Assembly: GCF_012927165.1 (NCBI RefSeq)
Contig: NZ_JABBGA010000009.1
Span: forward strand, 124,001-188,000
Length of the DNA stretch: 64,000 bases
Reading direction: 5' to 3'
From: Zoogloea dura
GTDB lineage: Bacteria > Pseudomonadota > Gammaproteobacteria > Burkholderiales > Rhodocyclaceae
The notes below the pieces were generated by a model, which was not told where the DNA came from, made no database searches, and saw only the letters and a list, made by a program, of their open reading frames with translations. The position numbers and the translations under genes are program-made. This document shows positions 48,807 to 59,316 of this stretch, one piece after another. Within the stretch, counting starts at the first letter, position 1; every line of letters begins with the position of its first letter.

Positions 48807-51800
48807 TCAGCCCGGCGGGGGCCGCTCCCCACCCGCCGCCCGGCAGCGCGCCAGGGTCTCGCACAGCTCGACGAAGTTGAAGGGCTTGGAGATGAAGCCG
48901 TCCATGCCGGCAGCCAGGCATTTGTCCCTGTCCCTGGGCATCGCGTGGGCCGTCATGGCGATGATGGGGAGCCCGCTCCAGCGCGGGTCGCGGCGGATCT
49001 GCCCGGTAGCCTCGTAGCCATCCATGCCGGGCATCTGGATATCCATCAACACGGCCTCCACGCCTTTCGCCCACTCCCGGTCCAGGGTCTTGAGCGCCTC
49101 CTCGCCACTGCCGGCGATGATCACCTCCACACCAGCCACCTGGTTCAGCATGTCGGAAGCCACCAGCTGGTTGAAGGCATTGTCCTCCACCAGAAGCACC
49201 CGCATCCCCTTGATGCGCTCCATCGCCACGCTGCCCGGCTCGGGCTCCGGGGCGCCAGCCGCGGGCCGCTCGCCCCCCGGCTGCAGGCCGGCCAACACAC
49301 TGGCCAGCTCCGGGCCGTTCAAAGGCTTGGCCAGGAGAGCATCCACCTGGTCCACGTGCTCCTGGTCACTGGCCGCATCGATGCCATAGGCCGTCACCAG
49401 CACGATGCGCGGCTGGACCCGGGGCGCCAGGGTCTGGCGGATCCGCAGGGCCGTCTCCAGGCCATCCATCTCCGGCATCCGCCAGTCCATCAGGACCGCG
49501 TCGTAGGGTTGCTCGCCGCGCGCCGCCCGGTCCAGGCAGCTCAGCGCCTCGGCCCCCGAGGCCAGCGCATCGCCCTTCACCCCCAGGCCCGCCAGCACAT
49601 GCAGGGCAATCTCCCGGGCCCGCGCGCTGTCGTCCACCACCAGCACCCGCAAGCCGCGGATGTCCGGCTGCGTCCGCCCCGGCGCATCGGCCGACGCGTC
49701 CGCCAACTCGAACAGCGCCGTGAAACGGAACTCGCTGCCCAGACCCGGCGCGCTCAGCGCGCTGATTTCGCCGCCCATCATGCTCACCAGCTGCTTGCTG
49801 ATCGCCAAGCCCAGGCCGGTGCCGCCGAAGCGCCGCGCATGGGAGGCGTCCGCCTGGCTGAAGGCCTTGAACAGGGAGGCGATCTGCTCCCGGTTCATGC
49901 CGATGCCCGGGTCCACCACCGAAAAGGCCAGCATCACCTGCCGGCCCTCCCGCGACACCTGCTGCACATCCACCACGATCTCCCCCCGCTCCGAGAACTT
50001 GATGGCATTGCCGCACAGGTTCATCAGCACCTGGCCCAGCCGCAGGGCATCGCCCGACAGCGCCAGCGGCACATCCGGCGCCAGGCGAACGAGCAGTTCC
50101 AGTCCCTTCTCGGCGGCCCGCGCGCCAAGCATCGTGGCCACGTTGTAGACCACCTCCACGGGGTTGAAGACCCGCTGCTCGAGATCGAGCTTGCCGGCTT
50201 CGATCTTCGAAAAGTCCAGGATGTCGTTGATCAGGCTCAGCAGCGACTCCGCCGCCGTGGCAACCTTCCGGAGGTAGTTTCGCTCCTTCCTCTCCAGCGG
50301 CCCGCGCAGCGCCAGCTGGGTCATGCCGATGATGGCGTTCATGGGAGTGCGGATCTCGTGGCTCATGTTGGCCAGGAACTCGCTCTTGGCCCGCGTCGCC
50401 GCCTCGGCCGCGTCCCGCGCACCAGACAAGGCCTCGTTGCTCCGGGCCAGGGCCTGGTTGGCCTGGGCCAGCTCCCCGGTGCGCTGCTTCACTTCGTTCT
50501 CGAGGCTGTCCTGGTAGCGCTGCATGGCCGCCTCGGTGCGCACCCCCTCGAGCTCCTGGGCCGCCCGTGAGGCTACGATCTGCAGCACCGAGCGGGCCCG
50601 CTCGGGGTGGTGCAGCAGGCTCTGCCCGGTGGCCACGATGAAGCCGATGGACTCCCCCGCCGCATCCCACAGGGCCGCCGCCACGTAGCTCTCCACCTGC
50701 CATTCGTCCAGCAGCCGGGATGGCGACAATTGCCGGCGCGCATCCGCCGGCACGATGCGGATATCCGGATGCTCCGCCAGGGCCTCGCCGGCCAGGCCTG
50801 CGACCTCGTCCGGATCGAGCTGCAATGCCGCGCCCCAGCCCATGGCCCCCATCACCTCGAAGGTCTGCCCCTGCACCCGGCGCAGCAGCACCGCGTGGTC
50901 GAGCTTGAGCACGCGGCACAGGAAGGCGCTGAGGTCCGACGCGAAGGCGCGGTGGGCCAGCTGCCCTACCGTGGCCCGCTGCGCCACGAAGTACAGGGCC
51001 GATTCGATGGCCTTGCGGGCACTCACGTCGGTGAAGGTCAAGCGCAGGATGCGCTGCCCGGCATTGGGCAGCTTGACCACGCGCAGCTCGCAGTCGATCT
51101 CCTCGCCATCGCTCTGCCGCAGTACGCCCCGCTCCACCGCCACCACCTCACCGGCCAGGGCACGCCGCTCGACGTCCGCCATGGACTCGTCCAGCGAGGT
51201 GTCGCCGGCCGGCGGCTTCCGATAGAAATCCCGCAGGGCGTTGCCCAGCAGGACCTCGCGGCTGCATCCGAAGAGCCTGAGGGCGTTGGCATTGGCGTCG
51301 ATGATCCGCTTGGTATCCAGGTCATAGGTGAGGATCGCCTCGGGCGCCGCCTCGATCATCACCCGCGAGCGGGCCTCGCTCGCGCTGGCGGCCTGCTCCG
51401 CAAGGCGGCGGCGACGCCCCTGCAGCAGCAGGGCCACGATCAGCACGCCCATCAGCCCGAAAGCCACCAGCGCCACAATGACCTGCGGGCGATACTCCAG
51501 CCAGAGCGAGGGTGGCCGGTCGAGCAGCACCGCATCTTCCGGCAATCGTGTCGAATCAACCTCCCACTTCACCAGCTGCGGCCAGTTGAAGACGGGCACA
51601 AAGGGCGGATCGAAGACCAGCAGCGGCTCCTTCAGCACCAGCTCGCCCTTCAGGTAGCGGACCGCGATGCTCCCCAGGTAGCGTCCGAACTCGTCGGTCT
51701 TGATCACCGCACCGCCGATCACGCCAAAGCGCAGGAAGGGCTCCGACGTGACGAAGAGGGGGGCCGACGTCGCCCCCGCCAGGGTCTTCGCCACCTCCAC

Positions 51801-52535
51801 AGGCACAAAAGTCCGGCCCTCCACATCACCGAAATACGGCGTCAACAGCACCACGGTGTGCTCATCGGCCCGCGCCACCCGCGCCAGCATCTGGTCGTAG
51901 GTGAGCGTATCGGTGTATTCGATCTGCACCCGGTCGGCAAACTGCGCCAGCTCGGCACGGGCCAGAGAGGCATAGGGTGCATCGGTGCGCCCACCCCCCA
52001 CCACCACCAGGAAGGTGCGCGTATCGGGAAACAGCGACAGCGCGTACTTCGCGTTGGGAATGTTCTGCGGCCGCCACGGCACATGGATCAGGGGCGCCGT
52101 GCCCGCCAGGTTCCCGGCATCCAGCATCGGCACATTGGTGATGATCGCCGCGTCCGGAAAGAGCTTCCGCCCCTCCCGCTGCGCGTACTCAAGCGCCAGC
52201 GGCCCTTGGGCAAAGACGATCGCGATCTTCTTGCCGGCGATGCGCAACTGCAGCAGACGGGTGAACGCCTCCCGATGCTCGGCCCCCGGGTTGCGGTTGA
52301 AGTCCAGGTACTCGACATTGATGTCGGCCACACTCAGACCTGCCTCCCGGACCGCCGTCAACACCCCCTTGCTGGTCCCATCCACCACGGGGTAGCCGAC
52401 CTGGTCGGCGTGCAACACCAGCAACCACTTCCTGTCCGGCACATCGGCAGCCCGCGCCTGACTGAACAACAGCCCCAGCACGAGGAGAAATACTAGCTGG
52501 ACAGCACGACAGCAATGTTCGCCGGGCCGGGTCAT
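48807..52535 (-). CDS. Hybrid sensor histidine kinase with ABC-type sensor domain
   Basis: A 1242-residue hybrid kinase. In order: signal/membrane helix (about 10-30), a periplasmic ABC-substrate-binding-like domain (about 35-320; [16 protein letters not shown] opens it), membrane helix (about 355-378), PAS (about 395-510), GAF-like (about 530-680), coiled coil, HisKA with the phospho-His in [15 protein letters not shown], HATPase ([14 protein letters not shown]) and two receiver domains with Asp in [12 protein letters not shown] and [12 protein letters not shown]. There is no DNA-binding output and no response regulator gene beside it. The ATG at 52535 is preferred to a GTG nine codons upstream. 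The ligand is unknown. Confidence 0.88.
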   Translation of the reverse strand: MTRPGEHCCRAVQLVFLLVLGLLFSQARAADVPDRKWLLVLHADQVGYPVVDGTSKGVLTAVREAGLSVADINVEYLDFNRNPGAEHREAFTRLLQLRIAGKKIAIVFAQGPLALEYAQREGRKLFPDAAIITNVPMLDAGNLAGTAPLIHVPWRPQNIPNAKYALSLFPDTRTFLVVVGGGRTDAPYASLARAELAQFADRVQIEYTDTLTYDQMLARVARADEHTVVLLTPYFGDVEGRTFVPVEVAKTLAGATSAPLFVTSEPFLRFGVIGGAVIKTDEFGRYLGSIAVRYLKGELVLKEPLLVFDPPFVPVFNWPQLVKWEVDSTRLPEDAVLLDRPPSLWLEYRPQVIVALVAFGLMGVLIVALLLQGRRRRLAEQAASASEARSRVMIEAAPEAILTYDLDTKRIIDANANALRLFGCSREVLLGNALRDFYRKPPAGDTSLDESMADVERRALAGEVVAVERGVLRQSDGEEIDCELRVVKLPNAGQRILRLTFTDVSARKAIESALYFVAQRATVGQLAHRAFASDLSAFLCRVLKLDHAVLLRRVQGQTFEVMGAMGWGAALQLDPDEVAGLAGEALAEHPDIRIVPADARRQLSPSRLLDEWQVESYVAAALWDAAGESIGFIVATGQSLLHHPERARSVLQIVASRAAQELEGVRTEAAMQRYQDSLENEVKQRTGELAQANQALARSNEALSGARDAAEAATRAKSEFLANMSHEIRTPMNAIIGMTQLALRGPLERKERNYLRKVATAAESLLSLINDILDFSKIEAGKLDLEQRVFNPVEVVYNVATMLGARAAEKGLELLVRLAPDVPLALSGDALRLGQVLMNLCGNAIKFSERGEIVVDVQQVSREGRQVMLAFSVVDPGIGMNREQIASLFKAFSQADASHARRFGGTGLGLAISKQLVSMMGGEISALSAPGLGSEFRFTALFELADASADAPGRTQPDIRGLRVLVVDDSARAREIALHVLAGLGVKGDALASGAEALSCLDRAARGEQPYDAVLMDWRMPEMDGLETALRIRQTLAPRVQPRIVLVTAYGIDAASDQEHVDQVDALLAKPLNGPELASVLAGLQPGGERPAAGAPEPEPGSVAMERIKGMRVLLVEDNAFNQLVASDMLNQVAGVEVIIAGSGEEALKTLDREWAKGVEAVLMDIQMPGMDGYEATGQIRRDPRWSGLPIIAMTAHAMPRDRDKCLAAGMDGFISKPFNFVELCETLARCRAAGGERPPPG

Positions 52536-52896
52536 CGGATCTCTCTTATCTGCAGATGACACACTAAATCACGTTATAAACCTCAGCGGCAAGCGTGATT
52601 TACATAGCGGCATGCGAGGGGGGCCTGGCCGGCCCCTGCATCAACGTTCCACCACAAAGCGCCTCAAGGGCGTCGGCTCACCTGTCTTTGAAGAAACGAG
52701 GTCTGAAGGGCTGATCCCGAGCGCCCCCCGCAATACGCCATGCCGAATGTGGTTGGCCCTGCTGGCTCGAACTCAAGCCCAGGGAGCGGTATCGAACAGA
52801 CGGATATTCAGAACCGAGTAGGTTTGAGGCATTAGCTGCACCTATCCACGACAGGCGACATTCAGCAAAGCAGGCCGCCACCGCAAGGAGAGTTCA
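52536..52896. other. Intergenic region before the J-domain gene
   Basis: No convincing gene. It is less GC-rich than the rest and holds an inverted repeat, TAAATCACG (52565-52573) with CGTGATTTA (52594-52602), near the kinase start. A ribosome binding site AAGGAGAG lies just before the J-domain gene. Confidence 0.6.
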
Positions 52897-53265
52897 ATGT
52901 ACCGCCAGAATCACTATGCAACCTTGCACGTTGATCGTTGCGCCTCATCTGCTGAAATCAAGTCGGCTTTCCGCATCCTGGCCCAGCGCTATCATCCCGA
53001 TGTGACCAAGGACGAGGACGGAGAACGGAAATTCAAGGACGTCGCCGAAGCCTATCGCACACTCAGACGCCCCGATTCAAAGATCGCCTACGACCATCAC
53101 ATCAATAACAGCTGCGTGAACAAGGCCACCTTCAGCCATCCCGCCATCAGCGACTTGAATTGGGGATTGGCCGTATTCCAGTATTTTTCATGGTTCTGGC
53201 TGAATCAGGGCCGCATGGCAAATGACACGACCAATACCGAATCGGAAGCTCAGGTGAACAAATAA
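52897..53265 (+). CDS. Short J-domain (DnaJ-like) protein
   Basis: A 122-residue protein with an N-terminal J domain (about residues 4-67), including the HPD tripeptide in AQRYHPDVTK that stimulates Hsp70 ATPase. Helix IV region reads AEAYRTLRRPDSKIAYD. The remaining 55 residues hold an aromatic stretch (LAVFQYFSWFWLNQG) that could be membrane-associated, and no zinc or substrate domain. A dedicated co-chaperone is likely, with an unknown client. It has a good AAGGAGAG site and converges on katE. Confidence 0.85.
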   Translation: MYRQNHYATLHVDRCASSAEIKSAFRILAQRYHPDVTKDEDGERKFKDVAEAYRTLRRPDSKIAYDHHINNSCVNKATFSHPAISDLNWGLAVFQYFSWFWLNQGRMANDTTNTESEAQVNK

Positions 53266-53273
53266 TGGAACCA

Positions 53274-53327
53274 GGCCGTGGCTGCAGACATGTCGAAAAG
53301 CGCAATTCATGGCTGCAGCCACCGGCC
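53274..53327. terminator. Hairpin between the J-domain gene and katE
   Basis: GTGGCTGCAG at 53278-53287 pairs with CTGCAGCCAC at 53313-53322, extended by GGCC on both flanks, around a 25-base loop. It lies in the short gap between convergent genes; no T-run. Confidence 0.45.
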
Positions 53328-53335
53328 GCTTCGGT

Positions 53336-55456
53336 TCAGATCTGCGGTGGATCGGTCTCTCGTTCCGGATGACGATGCCGGCCTGCTGCCGCGATGAAGG
53401 CTGCGGCTCCATCATCAAGCGTATCAAGGCTGGCCAGCACGACGCCCGGATCGGGCCTGCCCGACGCCAGCGTGTTTGCAATGCCGGCCTTGTCGAGCAA
53501 GATGCTTGAGGCACCGACGGCCAGGATGGTCTTGCCGTGGCGGTACTGGTTGGTCACGAACTCCAGCGTCTGCCCGTATCCAGCCAGCAGCGCCACACCG
53601 TCGCCCCCGTCGGGCAGGATGAGCGCGTCGAACAGTACCGACGGCGAGTTCTCCAGCGTGGCGCTCGCCTCCAGCGACTCACCATCGGCTGTGCTGACCG
53701 TACCGAGGCGGGGCGCAACGATGCACGCGCTCGCACCGGCAGAGGTCAACGCCGCCTGAAGCGCCACGATGGAAGCGCCGTGCACCCCGTCGGCGACCAG
53801 GATCGCCACCTTGCGGCTGAGGATGCCCCCGTCTCCGGGCAGCGCCGACAGCGACAGGGCCGGCGACCGGGTCACCTCGGGAGATACCGATGTCGCGAGG
53901 GCCTTCGGCATGGCCTCGGGCACCTCCATGCCCAGCCCGGCGGCAATCTGCGCAGCCATGTCGGCGGACACGTTCACCAGCGAGGCCAGCATGCGTTCGC
54001 GGATGGCCGGCACGGTGAGCTTGCTCAGCTCGAAGCGGAAGGCGCCGATGATGTGCGCCTTTTCGACCTCACTCTGACTCTCGTAGAACAGGGTGGCCTG
54101 GGTGTAGTGGTCGGCAAACTTCTCCGGCTTGCCGCGCAGCTTGTCGCCTTCGAGCGCTTGCGGAAAAGACGTGAAACCCGCCGCACCGGCCTCGAACGGG
54201 CAGCCGCCGCCGAGCGAGTTCGGCTCGTAAGCCACCCTGCCGCGGGGGACAGCCTGGCGGTGCACGCCGTCGCGCTGGTTGTTGTGGACCGGCGCCAGCG
54301 GTGCGTTGATCGGCAGCTCGTGGAAGTTTGCCCCACCCAGCCGGGTGATCTGGGTGTCGACGTAGGAGTGGATGCGGCCCGCCAATAGCGGATCGTTGCT
54401 GAAGTCGATGCCCGGTACCACATGCGCGGTGCAGAAGGCAACCTGCTCGGTTTCGGCAAAGAAGTTGTCGGGGTTGCGGTTGAGCACCATGCGCCCGACC
54501 GGCGTCACCGGCACCAGCTCCTCGGGGATCAGCTTGGTGGCGTCGAGCACATCGAAGCTGAAGCCTTCGGCCTGAGCCTCGGTGAAGACCTGCAGGCCAA
54601 GCTCCCATTCCGGATAGTCGCCGGCTTCGATGGCCTCCCACAGGTCGCGGCGATGAAAGTCGGAATCGGCGCCGGCGATCTTGACCGCCTCATCCCAGAC
54701 CAGCGAATGAGTACCGAGTTTGGGCTTCCAGTGGAACTTCACGAAGTGCGACTCGCCCGCCGCATTGACCAGCCGGAAGGTGTGCACACCGAAGCCCTGC
54801 ATCATCCGCAGGCTGCGCGGAATCCCGCGGTCGGACATCACCCACATCAGCGTGTGGGTGGTCTCCGGCATCAACGACGCAAAGTCCCAGAAGGTGTCGT
54901 GGGCGGAGGCGGCTTGCGGCATGCCGTTATGCGGTTCCGGCTTCACGGCGTGGATCAGGTCGGGAAACTTCATCGCGTCCTGGATGAAGAACACCGGGAT
55001 GTTGTTGCCCACCAGGTCCCAGTTGCCCTCGTCGGTGTAGAACTTGACGGCAAAACCGCGCACGTCACGCGCCGTATCCACCGAACCGCGTTCGCCGGCG
55101 ACGGTGGAGAAGCGGACGAAGACCGGAGTAACCTTGCCCGCCTCCTGGAAGGGTGCCGCGCGGGTGAGGTCGGTCAGCGGCTGGTAGGCCTCGAAGTAGC
55201 CGTGGGCAGCCGATCCGCGCGCATGAACGATCCGTTCCGGAATGCGCTCGTGGTCGAAGTGGGTGATCTTCTCGCGCAGGATGAAATCTTCAATCAGGGT
55301 CGGTCCGCGCAGGCCGGCCTTCAGCGAATTCTGGTTGTCGCCGATGGCAACGCCCTGATTGGTCGTCAGCACCTGGCCGGCCGCATCGGAACCGAAGTCA
55401 GTTGACGGGTCAGGCTGCGTGGTGTCGGCCATCGGATTGGGGGCAGTCTCTTTCAT
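53336..55456 (-). CDS. katE: Large-subunit catalase HPII
   Basis: A 706-residue monofunctional haem catalase of the large (clade 2) type. The catalytic His region is [14 protein letters not shown], the distal Asn is in [17 protein letters not shown] and the proximal haem Tyr region is [14 protein letters not shown]. The C-terminal flavodoxin/DJ-1-like domain (about 550-690, [18 protein letters not shown]) marks HPII. The ATG at 55456 has AGGAGG upstream. It is the centre of a stress-gene cluster and would remove H2O2 in stationary or desiccating cells. Confidence 0.95.
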   Translation of the reverse strand: MKETAPNPMADTTQPDPSTDFGSDAAGQVLTTNQGVAIGDNQNSLKAGLRGPTLIEDFILREKITHFDHERIPERIVHARGSAAHGYFEAYQPLTDLTRAAPFQEAGKVTPVFVRFSTVAGERGSVDTARDVRGFAVKFYTDEGNWDLVGNNIPVFFIQDAMKFPDLIHAVKPEPHNGMPQAASAHDTFWDFASLMPETTHTLMWVMSDRGIPRSLRMMQGFGVHTFRLVNAAGESHFVKFHWKPKLGTHSLVWDEAVKIAGADSDFHRRDLWEAIEAGDYPEWELGLQVFTEAQAEGFSFDVLDATKLIPEELVPVTPVGRMVLNRNPDNFFAETEQVAFCTAHVVPGIDFSNDPLLAGRIHSYVDTQITRLGGANFHELPINAPLAPVHNNQRDGVHRQAVPRGRVAYEPNSLGGGCPFEAGAAGFTSFPQALEGDKLRGKPEKFADHYTQATLFYESQSEVEKAHIIGAFRFELSKLTVPAIRERMLASLVNVSADMAAQIAAGLGMEVPEAMPKALATSVSPEVTRSPALSLSALPGDGGILSRKVAILVADGVHGASIVALQAALTSAGASACIVAPRLGTVSTADGESLEASATLENSPSVLFDALILPDGGDGVALLAGYGQTLEFVTNQYRHGKTILAVGASSILLDKAGIANTLASGRPDPGVVLASLDTLDDGAAAFIAAAGRHRHPERETDPPQI

Positions 55457-55542
55457 GGGGGCCTCCTGGGTGATTGTTCGTCGCAGCAAGCAGATGAAGC
55501 CCGCTGCCGGTGGGGATGGAAATCACGGCATGCCGGTCTGGC

Positions 55543-56283
55543 TCAGGTCGTGGCGACGTAGGGCCGCCAGGGGCCCGCATCCTGGCCCAGTCGATCGGCA
55601 ACGATGTTCAGCACTTCCTGGTTCCAGCCCATGCCCATGTGGCTGCCCTCCACCTCGATGTCATGGACGAGGCTGGAGCGCTTGTCGTGACGGCAGGTTT
55701 CCCAGGCGACCACACCATCGGTGCGGCTGTAGATGGAGGTCGTGCGGACGGGAGGGGGTATGCGAAGGCGCTCTATCCAGCCCGGATCGACGCTGGCCAC
55801 GCCACCGCCGAGGACGCCGGACAACCAGCCCGCGCCGATGTCGCCAGCGCTGCCATTGAACGGCGTGGCGATCGTGATCACCTGACGCACCCGGGGGGCA
55901 AGCAACTTGCCAAGCTCGCGCGCATACAGGCCGCCCAGGCTCCAGCCGATGAGCGTCGCCGGCTTAGAGTGTTTTGCGAGCTGATCGGAGATCTGATCCG
56001 CAAGGCCTTCGAGCCAGGCCTCGAGTTCGCCCCGAGGCCCGGTGTTGAACCCCTGCCCCCAGTCGAAGGCCTCATAGCCAAGCTCCTGGCAACGGGCTCG
56101 CAGGATGGACACCGACGTGCCATCGGCACCGAGGCCGGGGAAGATCACCACTGGATGCCCATCACCGGGCGCCGCCCCGGATGGCATCGAAAACTGTTGC
56201 ACGGCAAACTCCATGGCCGCGCGAAATGGTTCCAGCAGGGTCAGCGAGGGGTTCAGGACGGTGATTGCGCTATTTTTTTTCAT
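55543..56283 (-). CDS. Alpha/beta hydrolase, lipase/esterase-like
   Basis: A 246-residue alpha/beta hydrolase. The nucleophile elbow is GWSLGG (Ser), preceded by HPVVIFPGLGADGTSVS, which gives the oxyanion region; a late His lies in VEGSHMGMGWNQEV. No signal peptide, so it is cytoplasmic. It resembles PGAP1/lipase-like proteins of unknown substrate. The ATG at 56283 has AGGAAC upstream. It follows on the same strand as katE but 86 bp apart. Confidence 0.82.
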   Translation of the reverse strand: MKKNSAITVLNPSLTLLEPFRAAMEFAVQQFSMPSGAAPGDGHPVVIFPGLGADGTSVSILRARCQELGYEAFDWGQGFNTGPRGELEAWLEGLADQISDQLAKHSKPATLIGWSLGGLYARELGKLLAPRVRQVITIATPFNGSAGDIGAGWLSGVLGGGVASVDPGWIERLRIPPPVRTTSIYSRTDGVVAWETCRHDKRSSLVHDIEVEGSHMGMGWNQEVLNIVADRLGQDAGPWRPYVATT

Positions 56284-56420
56284 GATGTTCCTGTGGAGGA
56301 TGCGACGGAGATACCGCCGCACGCCGCCCCCGGATCAGAGCGGACATTACGCGGTGCGACATCCGGAAACGGGTGACGCCCCCGGTTGCAACCCTGCAGC
56401 CCGTCAAGGCGCCGGAACGA

Positions 56421-56633
56421 TCAACGACGCCGTTTGGGCTTGGCCTTGGGCGATGCCGGCGTCGTTGCGCCGATCAGGGTCTTCAGATTGTCGCTGGCGG
56501 CCTTGGTCACCGCCGCATTGACCTGGCGCTTGGCCTGGGCGGCCGCCTGGCCGCGCACCATGCCGGCGATCCGGTTTGCCTCGCTCAGCCAGATGCTCAG
56601 GAAGGGGTTCTTCTTCAACCAGGGATTTGACAT
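56421..56633 (-). CDS. Small basic hypothetical protein
   Basis: A 70-residue protein beginning SNPWLKKNPFLSIWLSEANR and ending in a Lys/Arg/Pro tail (PKAKPKRRR). Residues 10-50 look like an amphipathic Ala-rich helix. Similar small proteins occur in other betaproteobacteria next to stress or storage genes, but I know no function. The ATG at 56633 has GAGGG about nine bases upstream; the one at 56642 would have it too close. It follows the hemerythrin gene by 12 bp and is probably in its operon. Confidence 0.7.
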   Translation of the reverse strand: MSNPWLKKNPFLSIWLSEANRIAGMVRGQAAAQAKRQVNAAVTKAASDNLKTLIGATTPASPKAKPKRRR

Positions 56634-56645
56634 GTCGGGCATCCC

Positions 56646-57134
56646 TCAGCTGCGGGCAGCGAGAAGTTCGGCCTTGCGTGCGGCCATCTGCACACCAAGT
56701 TCGAGCAGGTCCAGCGAGGTGGCCTTGGCCTTCGGGAACATCTCGGTCTGCTCTTCCTTGACGTGGTGTTTGACGTATTCGGACAGTACCTTGACCTTGG
56801 CATCGAAAACCTCACCGTCAGGCTCGACCCCTTCGATCTGCGCGATCAGCCCCTTGACACCGGCATGCTCGACGGTGGCCTCCGGGACCAGAAGCTTGTC
56901 CTTGAGTGCCTTCTTGACCGCCGGATAGAAGATCTCTTCCTCGATCTGTGCATGGACGCTCAGCTCGGAGCAGATTTCCGCGACAAGGGCCTTCCTTTTC
57001 TTGCTGGAATCCGATTTTTCATAATCGGCAAACAAGCCGCTGACCGTTTCATGGTCTGCCTTGAGCAAGGCGATTGCGTCCTTTGCGGCAGCCGGGGTCT
57101 TGGATGTGGCGGTGTTCTTGGTATGGGTTGTCAT
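56646..57134 (-). CDS. Hemerythrin HHE-domain protein
   Basis: A 162-residue four-helix protein with a hemerythrin-like HHE cation-binding domain (about residues 20-150). Metal-binding positions appear in LLKADHETVSGLF, ELSVHAQIEEEIFYPAV, ATVEHAGVKGLIAQI and YVKHHVKEEQTEMFP. Such proteins bind O2 or store iron and often accompany stress genes. A basic Thr/Lys N-terminal tail precedes it. Start at 57134 with AAGGAA upstream. Confidence 0.88.
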   Translation of the reverse strand: MTTHTKNTATSKTPAAAKDAIALLKADHETVSGLFADYEKSDSSKKRKALVAEICSELSVHAQIEEEIFYPAVKKALKDKLLVPEATVEHAGVKGLIAQIEGVEPDGEVFDAKVKVLSEYVKHHVKEEQTEMFPKAKATSLDLLELGVQMAARKAELLAARS

Positions 57135-57176
57135 GGCAGTTCCTTGGTTATTGGGCGGGTTGTGGGTGGAGTGCAA

Positions 57177-57251
57177 TCAATGCACGAACAACGCAATGAG
57201 GATGATGATCGGGATGGGGATGCCCAGAAACAGCAGCATGAGCGAACGCAT
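57177..57251 (-). CDS. 24-residue hydrophobic peptide
   Basis: A tiny frame: ATG at 57249-57251, stop TGA at 57177-57179, preceded by AGGAGG at an ideal distance. The peptide starts MRSLMLLFLGIPIPIIILIA and ends with four more residues; nearly all of it is one membrane helix with a PIPIIILIALF core. Very similar short peptides are common in proteobacteria in my recollection. It lies between the PhnA-like and hemerythrin genes on the same strand. Confidence 0.65.
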   Translation of the reverse strand: MRSLMLLFLGIPIPIIILIALFVH

Positions 57252-57287
57252 GGTGGCCTCCTGAAATGGGATGTCTGAAATGGAGAA

Positions 57288-58265
57288 TCAGGCGTCACGT
57301 TGCCGGCCGCCGTAAGTCGCGGCCAGGCTGGCGACAAAGGCCCCGCTCAACAACGACACAAAAACCCACAAGGCGGCATAGGCCGATGCCTTGCGCGCCT
57401 TGTCGGCGGCGTCTTTCGCGGCAAGCTCGGCATCGTGCAGCCTGGCCTGAGCGCGCGTGTAGATGTCGGTCACACGCTTTTCAGCGTCCTGCTGGGACAT
57501 GCCGGTACGCTGGGCAACGAGCTGACCGACGTAGCGGATGTCCTCTTGCGGCAGGGGTTCGGAAGGGCTGACATTCATGAAAATGCGCGCCACCTGGGCA
57601 GTCTCATTGGCCACGGCCTGCTCGGAGACTGCGGGGGGCATCGCCCCCCCGTTGGAACGGGCGGCCGCAGCACGCCCATCCCGGCGAAACAAGGCGTCGA
57701 TGAAGTAAGCCATGGGCCCATTCCCCCCAGGAGTCGTCCTCCCCGAGGCCGCAACGCCCCCCGCCGCCAGGGTGGCCGTGCTGGCTACACCACCGACCAC
57801 CGAAGCCCCGGCCTGGATACCACCGCTCAGGATGGACCCGATGGCCGAAGTCAGCAGCGCCGCGGTGGCCAGTGAGGCCACCGCCCAAGCCAGAAAGCCA
57901 TGAGCGGTATCGCGGAAGTAAACCTCGTCCGTGTGCGTATCCACCCATCTTGTCCGCAGCCGCCCGGCCAAGTAGCCGCCCATCCCGGACGAAAGCAACT
58001 GCGTGAGCGTCAGCCACACGATGGTGGATACGCCAAAGCCCGTTGCACTGATGCCTTCGCGGGACCAGGGCGATACTGAAGACAGGCCCAGCCCCACACC
58101 AAGAATCAGCAGGATCAGGGACAAGGACGCACCCGCGACAGCTCCGGCCGCAATGGCCCCCCACGAGACGGCGCCGGGTACGGGACGTGAGGAGTCAGGG
58201 TGGCCGTCAGACAAGCCGTACCCGCGCTTCAGGGAATCAAGAGGTGCAGTGGTCGCAATCGTCAT
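57288..58265 (-). CDS. Membrane protein, PhnA-like
   Basis: A 325-residue membrane protein of a family often labelled PhnA-like in databases, without relation to phosphonate breakdown. Helices: about 32-58 (SWGAIAAGAVAGASLSLILL), 75-100, 130-160, and a last one at about 295-315. Glycine-rich segments and a charged coiled stretch (about 250-290) lie before the last helix. The frame continues upstream, but the ATG at 58265 fits. Function unknown; lies in the stress cluster. Confidence 0.75.
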   Translation of the reverse strand: MTIATTAPLDSLKRGYGLSDGHPDSSRPVPGAVSWGAIAAGAVAGASLSLILLILGVGLGLSSVSPWSREGISATGFGVSTIVWLTLTQLLSSGMGGYLAGRLRTRWVDTHTDEVYFRDTAHGFLAWAVASLATAALLTSAIGSILSGGIQAGASVVGGVASTATLAAGGVAASGRTTPGGNGPMAYFIDALFRRDGRAAAARSNGGAMPPAVSEQAVANETAQVARIFMNVSPSEPLPQEDIRYVGQLVAQRTGMSQQDAEKRVTDIYTRAQARLHDAELAAKDAADKARKASAYAALWVFVSLLSGAFVASLAATYGGRQRDA

Positions 58266-58348
58266 GGCAGTCCTTAGGGTGGGTAGATGTTGTACGGTAG
58301 TGCTCCCGCGCAGCCGGGTCTGTGGGTTGACACACACAAGCGCGGCCG

Positions 58349-58861
58349 TCACTCGGACGCCTCGCCCGCCTCCTGCTTGATCAGGCTGATCTCGCCATCG
58401 CCCTCGAGGTACATCCGCTTGACCAGCGCGATGTCATCGACGCCCTCCTGGCGGATCTTCGCGGCCAGTTCTTCATCGGTGATGAACTCACGGCGCATGT
58501 TCCGCCGAAGCATCCTGCCGTCACGGACCAGGCATACCCGCGGTGCCGACGTGAAGCGCCGGACAGCCGGAACATGGAAACTCAGGAAATCAAGCAGGTA
58601 ACTCCAGAACACCAGGGTCGCAATCAGCACCATGCCGTCTGTCGTCGAGGTGGCAGTTCCGATCATCCCGTTCTGTGCCGCATCACCGAGGATCACCACA
58701 AACAGGAAATCGCTGACCCCGAGCGCGCCAATGTCGCGCCTCAGCACAAACCGGAAAACCACGAAGAGGAACCAGTACATCAGCGTTCCCCGCAGCATCA
58801 ATTGCAGCGGGGAGACGGTGAAGGCAAGCACGCCATTCAAGTCGAAGTCGAAATAGTTCAT
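58349..58861 (-). CDS. DUF421 (YetF-like) membrane protein
   Basis: A 170-residue YetF/DUF421 protein. Three helices in the N-terminal half (about residues 18-40, 52-70 and 75-95) carry the motifs GTLMYWFLFVVFRF and FLFVVILGDAAQNGM. A C-terminal cytoplasmic domain (about 100-160) ends with IRQEGVDDIALVKRMYLEGD, typical of the family. YetF proteins occur in stress and spore contexts; the mechanism is unknown. Confidence 0.87.
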   Translation of the reverse strand: MNYFDFDLNGVLAFTVSPLQLMLRGTLMYWFLFVVFRFVLRRDIGALGVSDFLFVVILGDAAQNGMIGTATSTTDGMVLIATLVFWSYLLDFLSFHVPAVRRFTSAPRVCLVRDGRMLRRNMRREFITDEELAAKIRQEGVDDIALVKRMYLEGDGEISLIKQEAGEASE

Positions 58862-58959
58862 TGTCGAATCCGGCCATGGGCATTGCGCCAGGCATTACTT
58901 GACAGGAAATACGCAACAACAACTCGTTCGGCGGAAGGCAATTCAACTGCCGGTCATGC

Positions 58960-59316
58960 TCAGGACTTCTTTACAGGCGCTGCATGGGCGGCCTGTGGCT
59001 TCTTTCCGGCAGCGGCGTCCAGCCAGCTTGCGGTCGGAATTTGAAACAGCGAGAAAAAGGAATGGGTGAATGAATCATGCATTTTCTCCATGTCCGTCAC
59101 CATTGTTTCCCAGGAGTCCTCACCGGCGGCCTTCAACTCTTCGAGTTTCTTGGTGGCCACTTTTGACTGCTGGCGCAGCTTGGTCACCTTTTCCTTGTAA
59201 GCCTCACGCGCATCGTCCTTCGCTGCCTGTGATTGTTCGGCCAATTCAGCCATTTTCAGATTCAGCTTTTCAAGCTGGTTTTCCATCTTCGTGATGTATT
59301 CGGCTTTATGTGCCAT
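58960..59316 (-). CDS. Coiled-coil protein of unknown function
   Basis: A 118-residue helical protein. Residues 5-75 form a charged coiled coil (TKMENQLEKLNLKMAELAEQ). An Ala/Pro/Lys-rich tail follows. No signal peptide or membrane helix. Related short coiled-coil proteins in proteobacteria are linked to stress clusters, but I know no function. Start at 59316 with AGGAATC upstream. A 13-bp tandem repeat lies just upstream (59343-59368). Confidence 0.7.
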   Translation of the reverse strand: MAHKAEYITKMENQLEKLNLKMAELAEQSQAAKDDAREAYKEKVTKLRQQSKVATKKLEELKAAGEDSWETMVTDMEKMHDSFTHSFFSLFQIPTASWLDAAAGKKPQAAHAAPVKKS

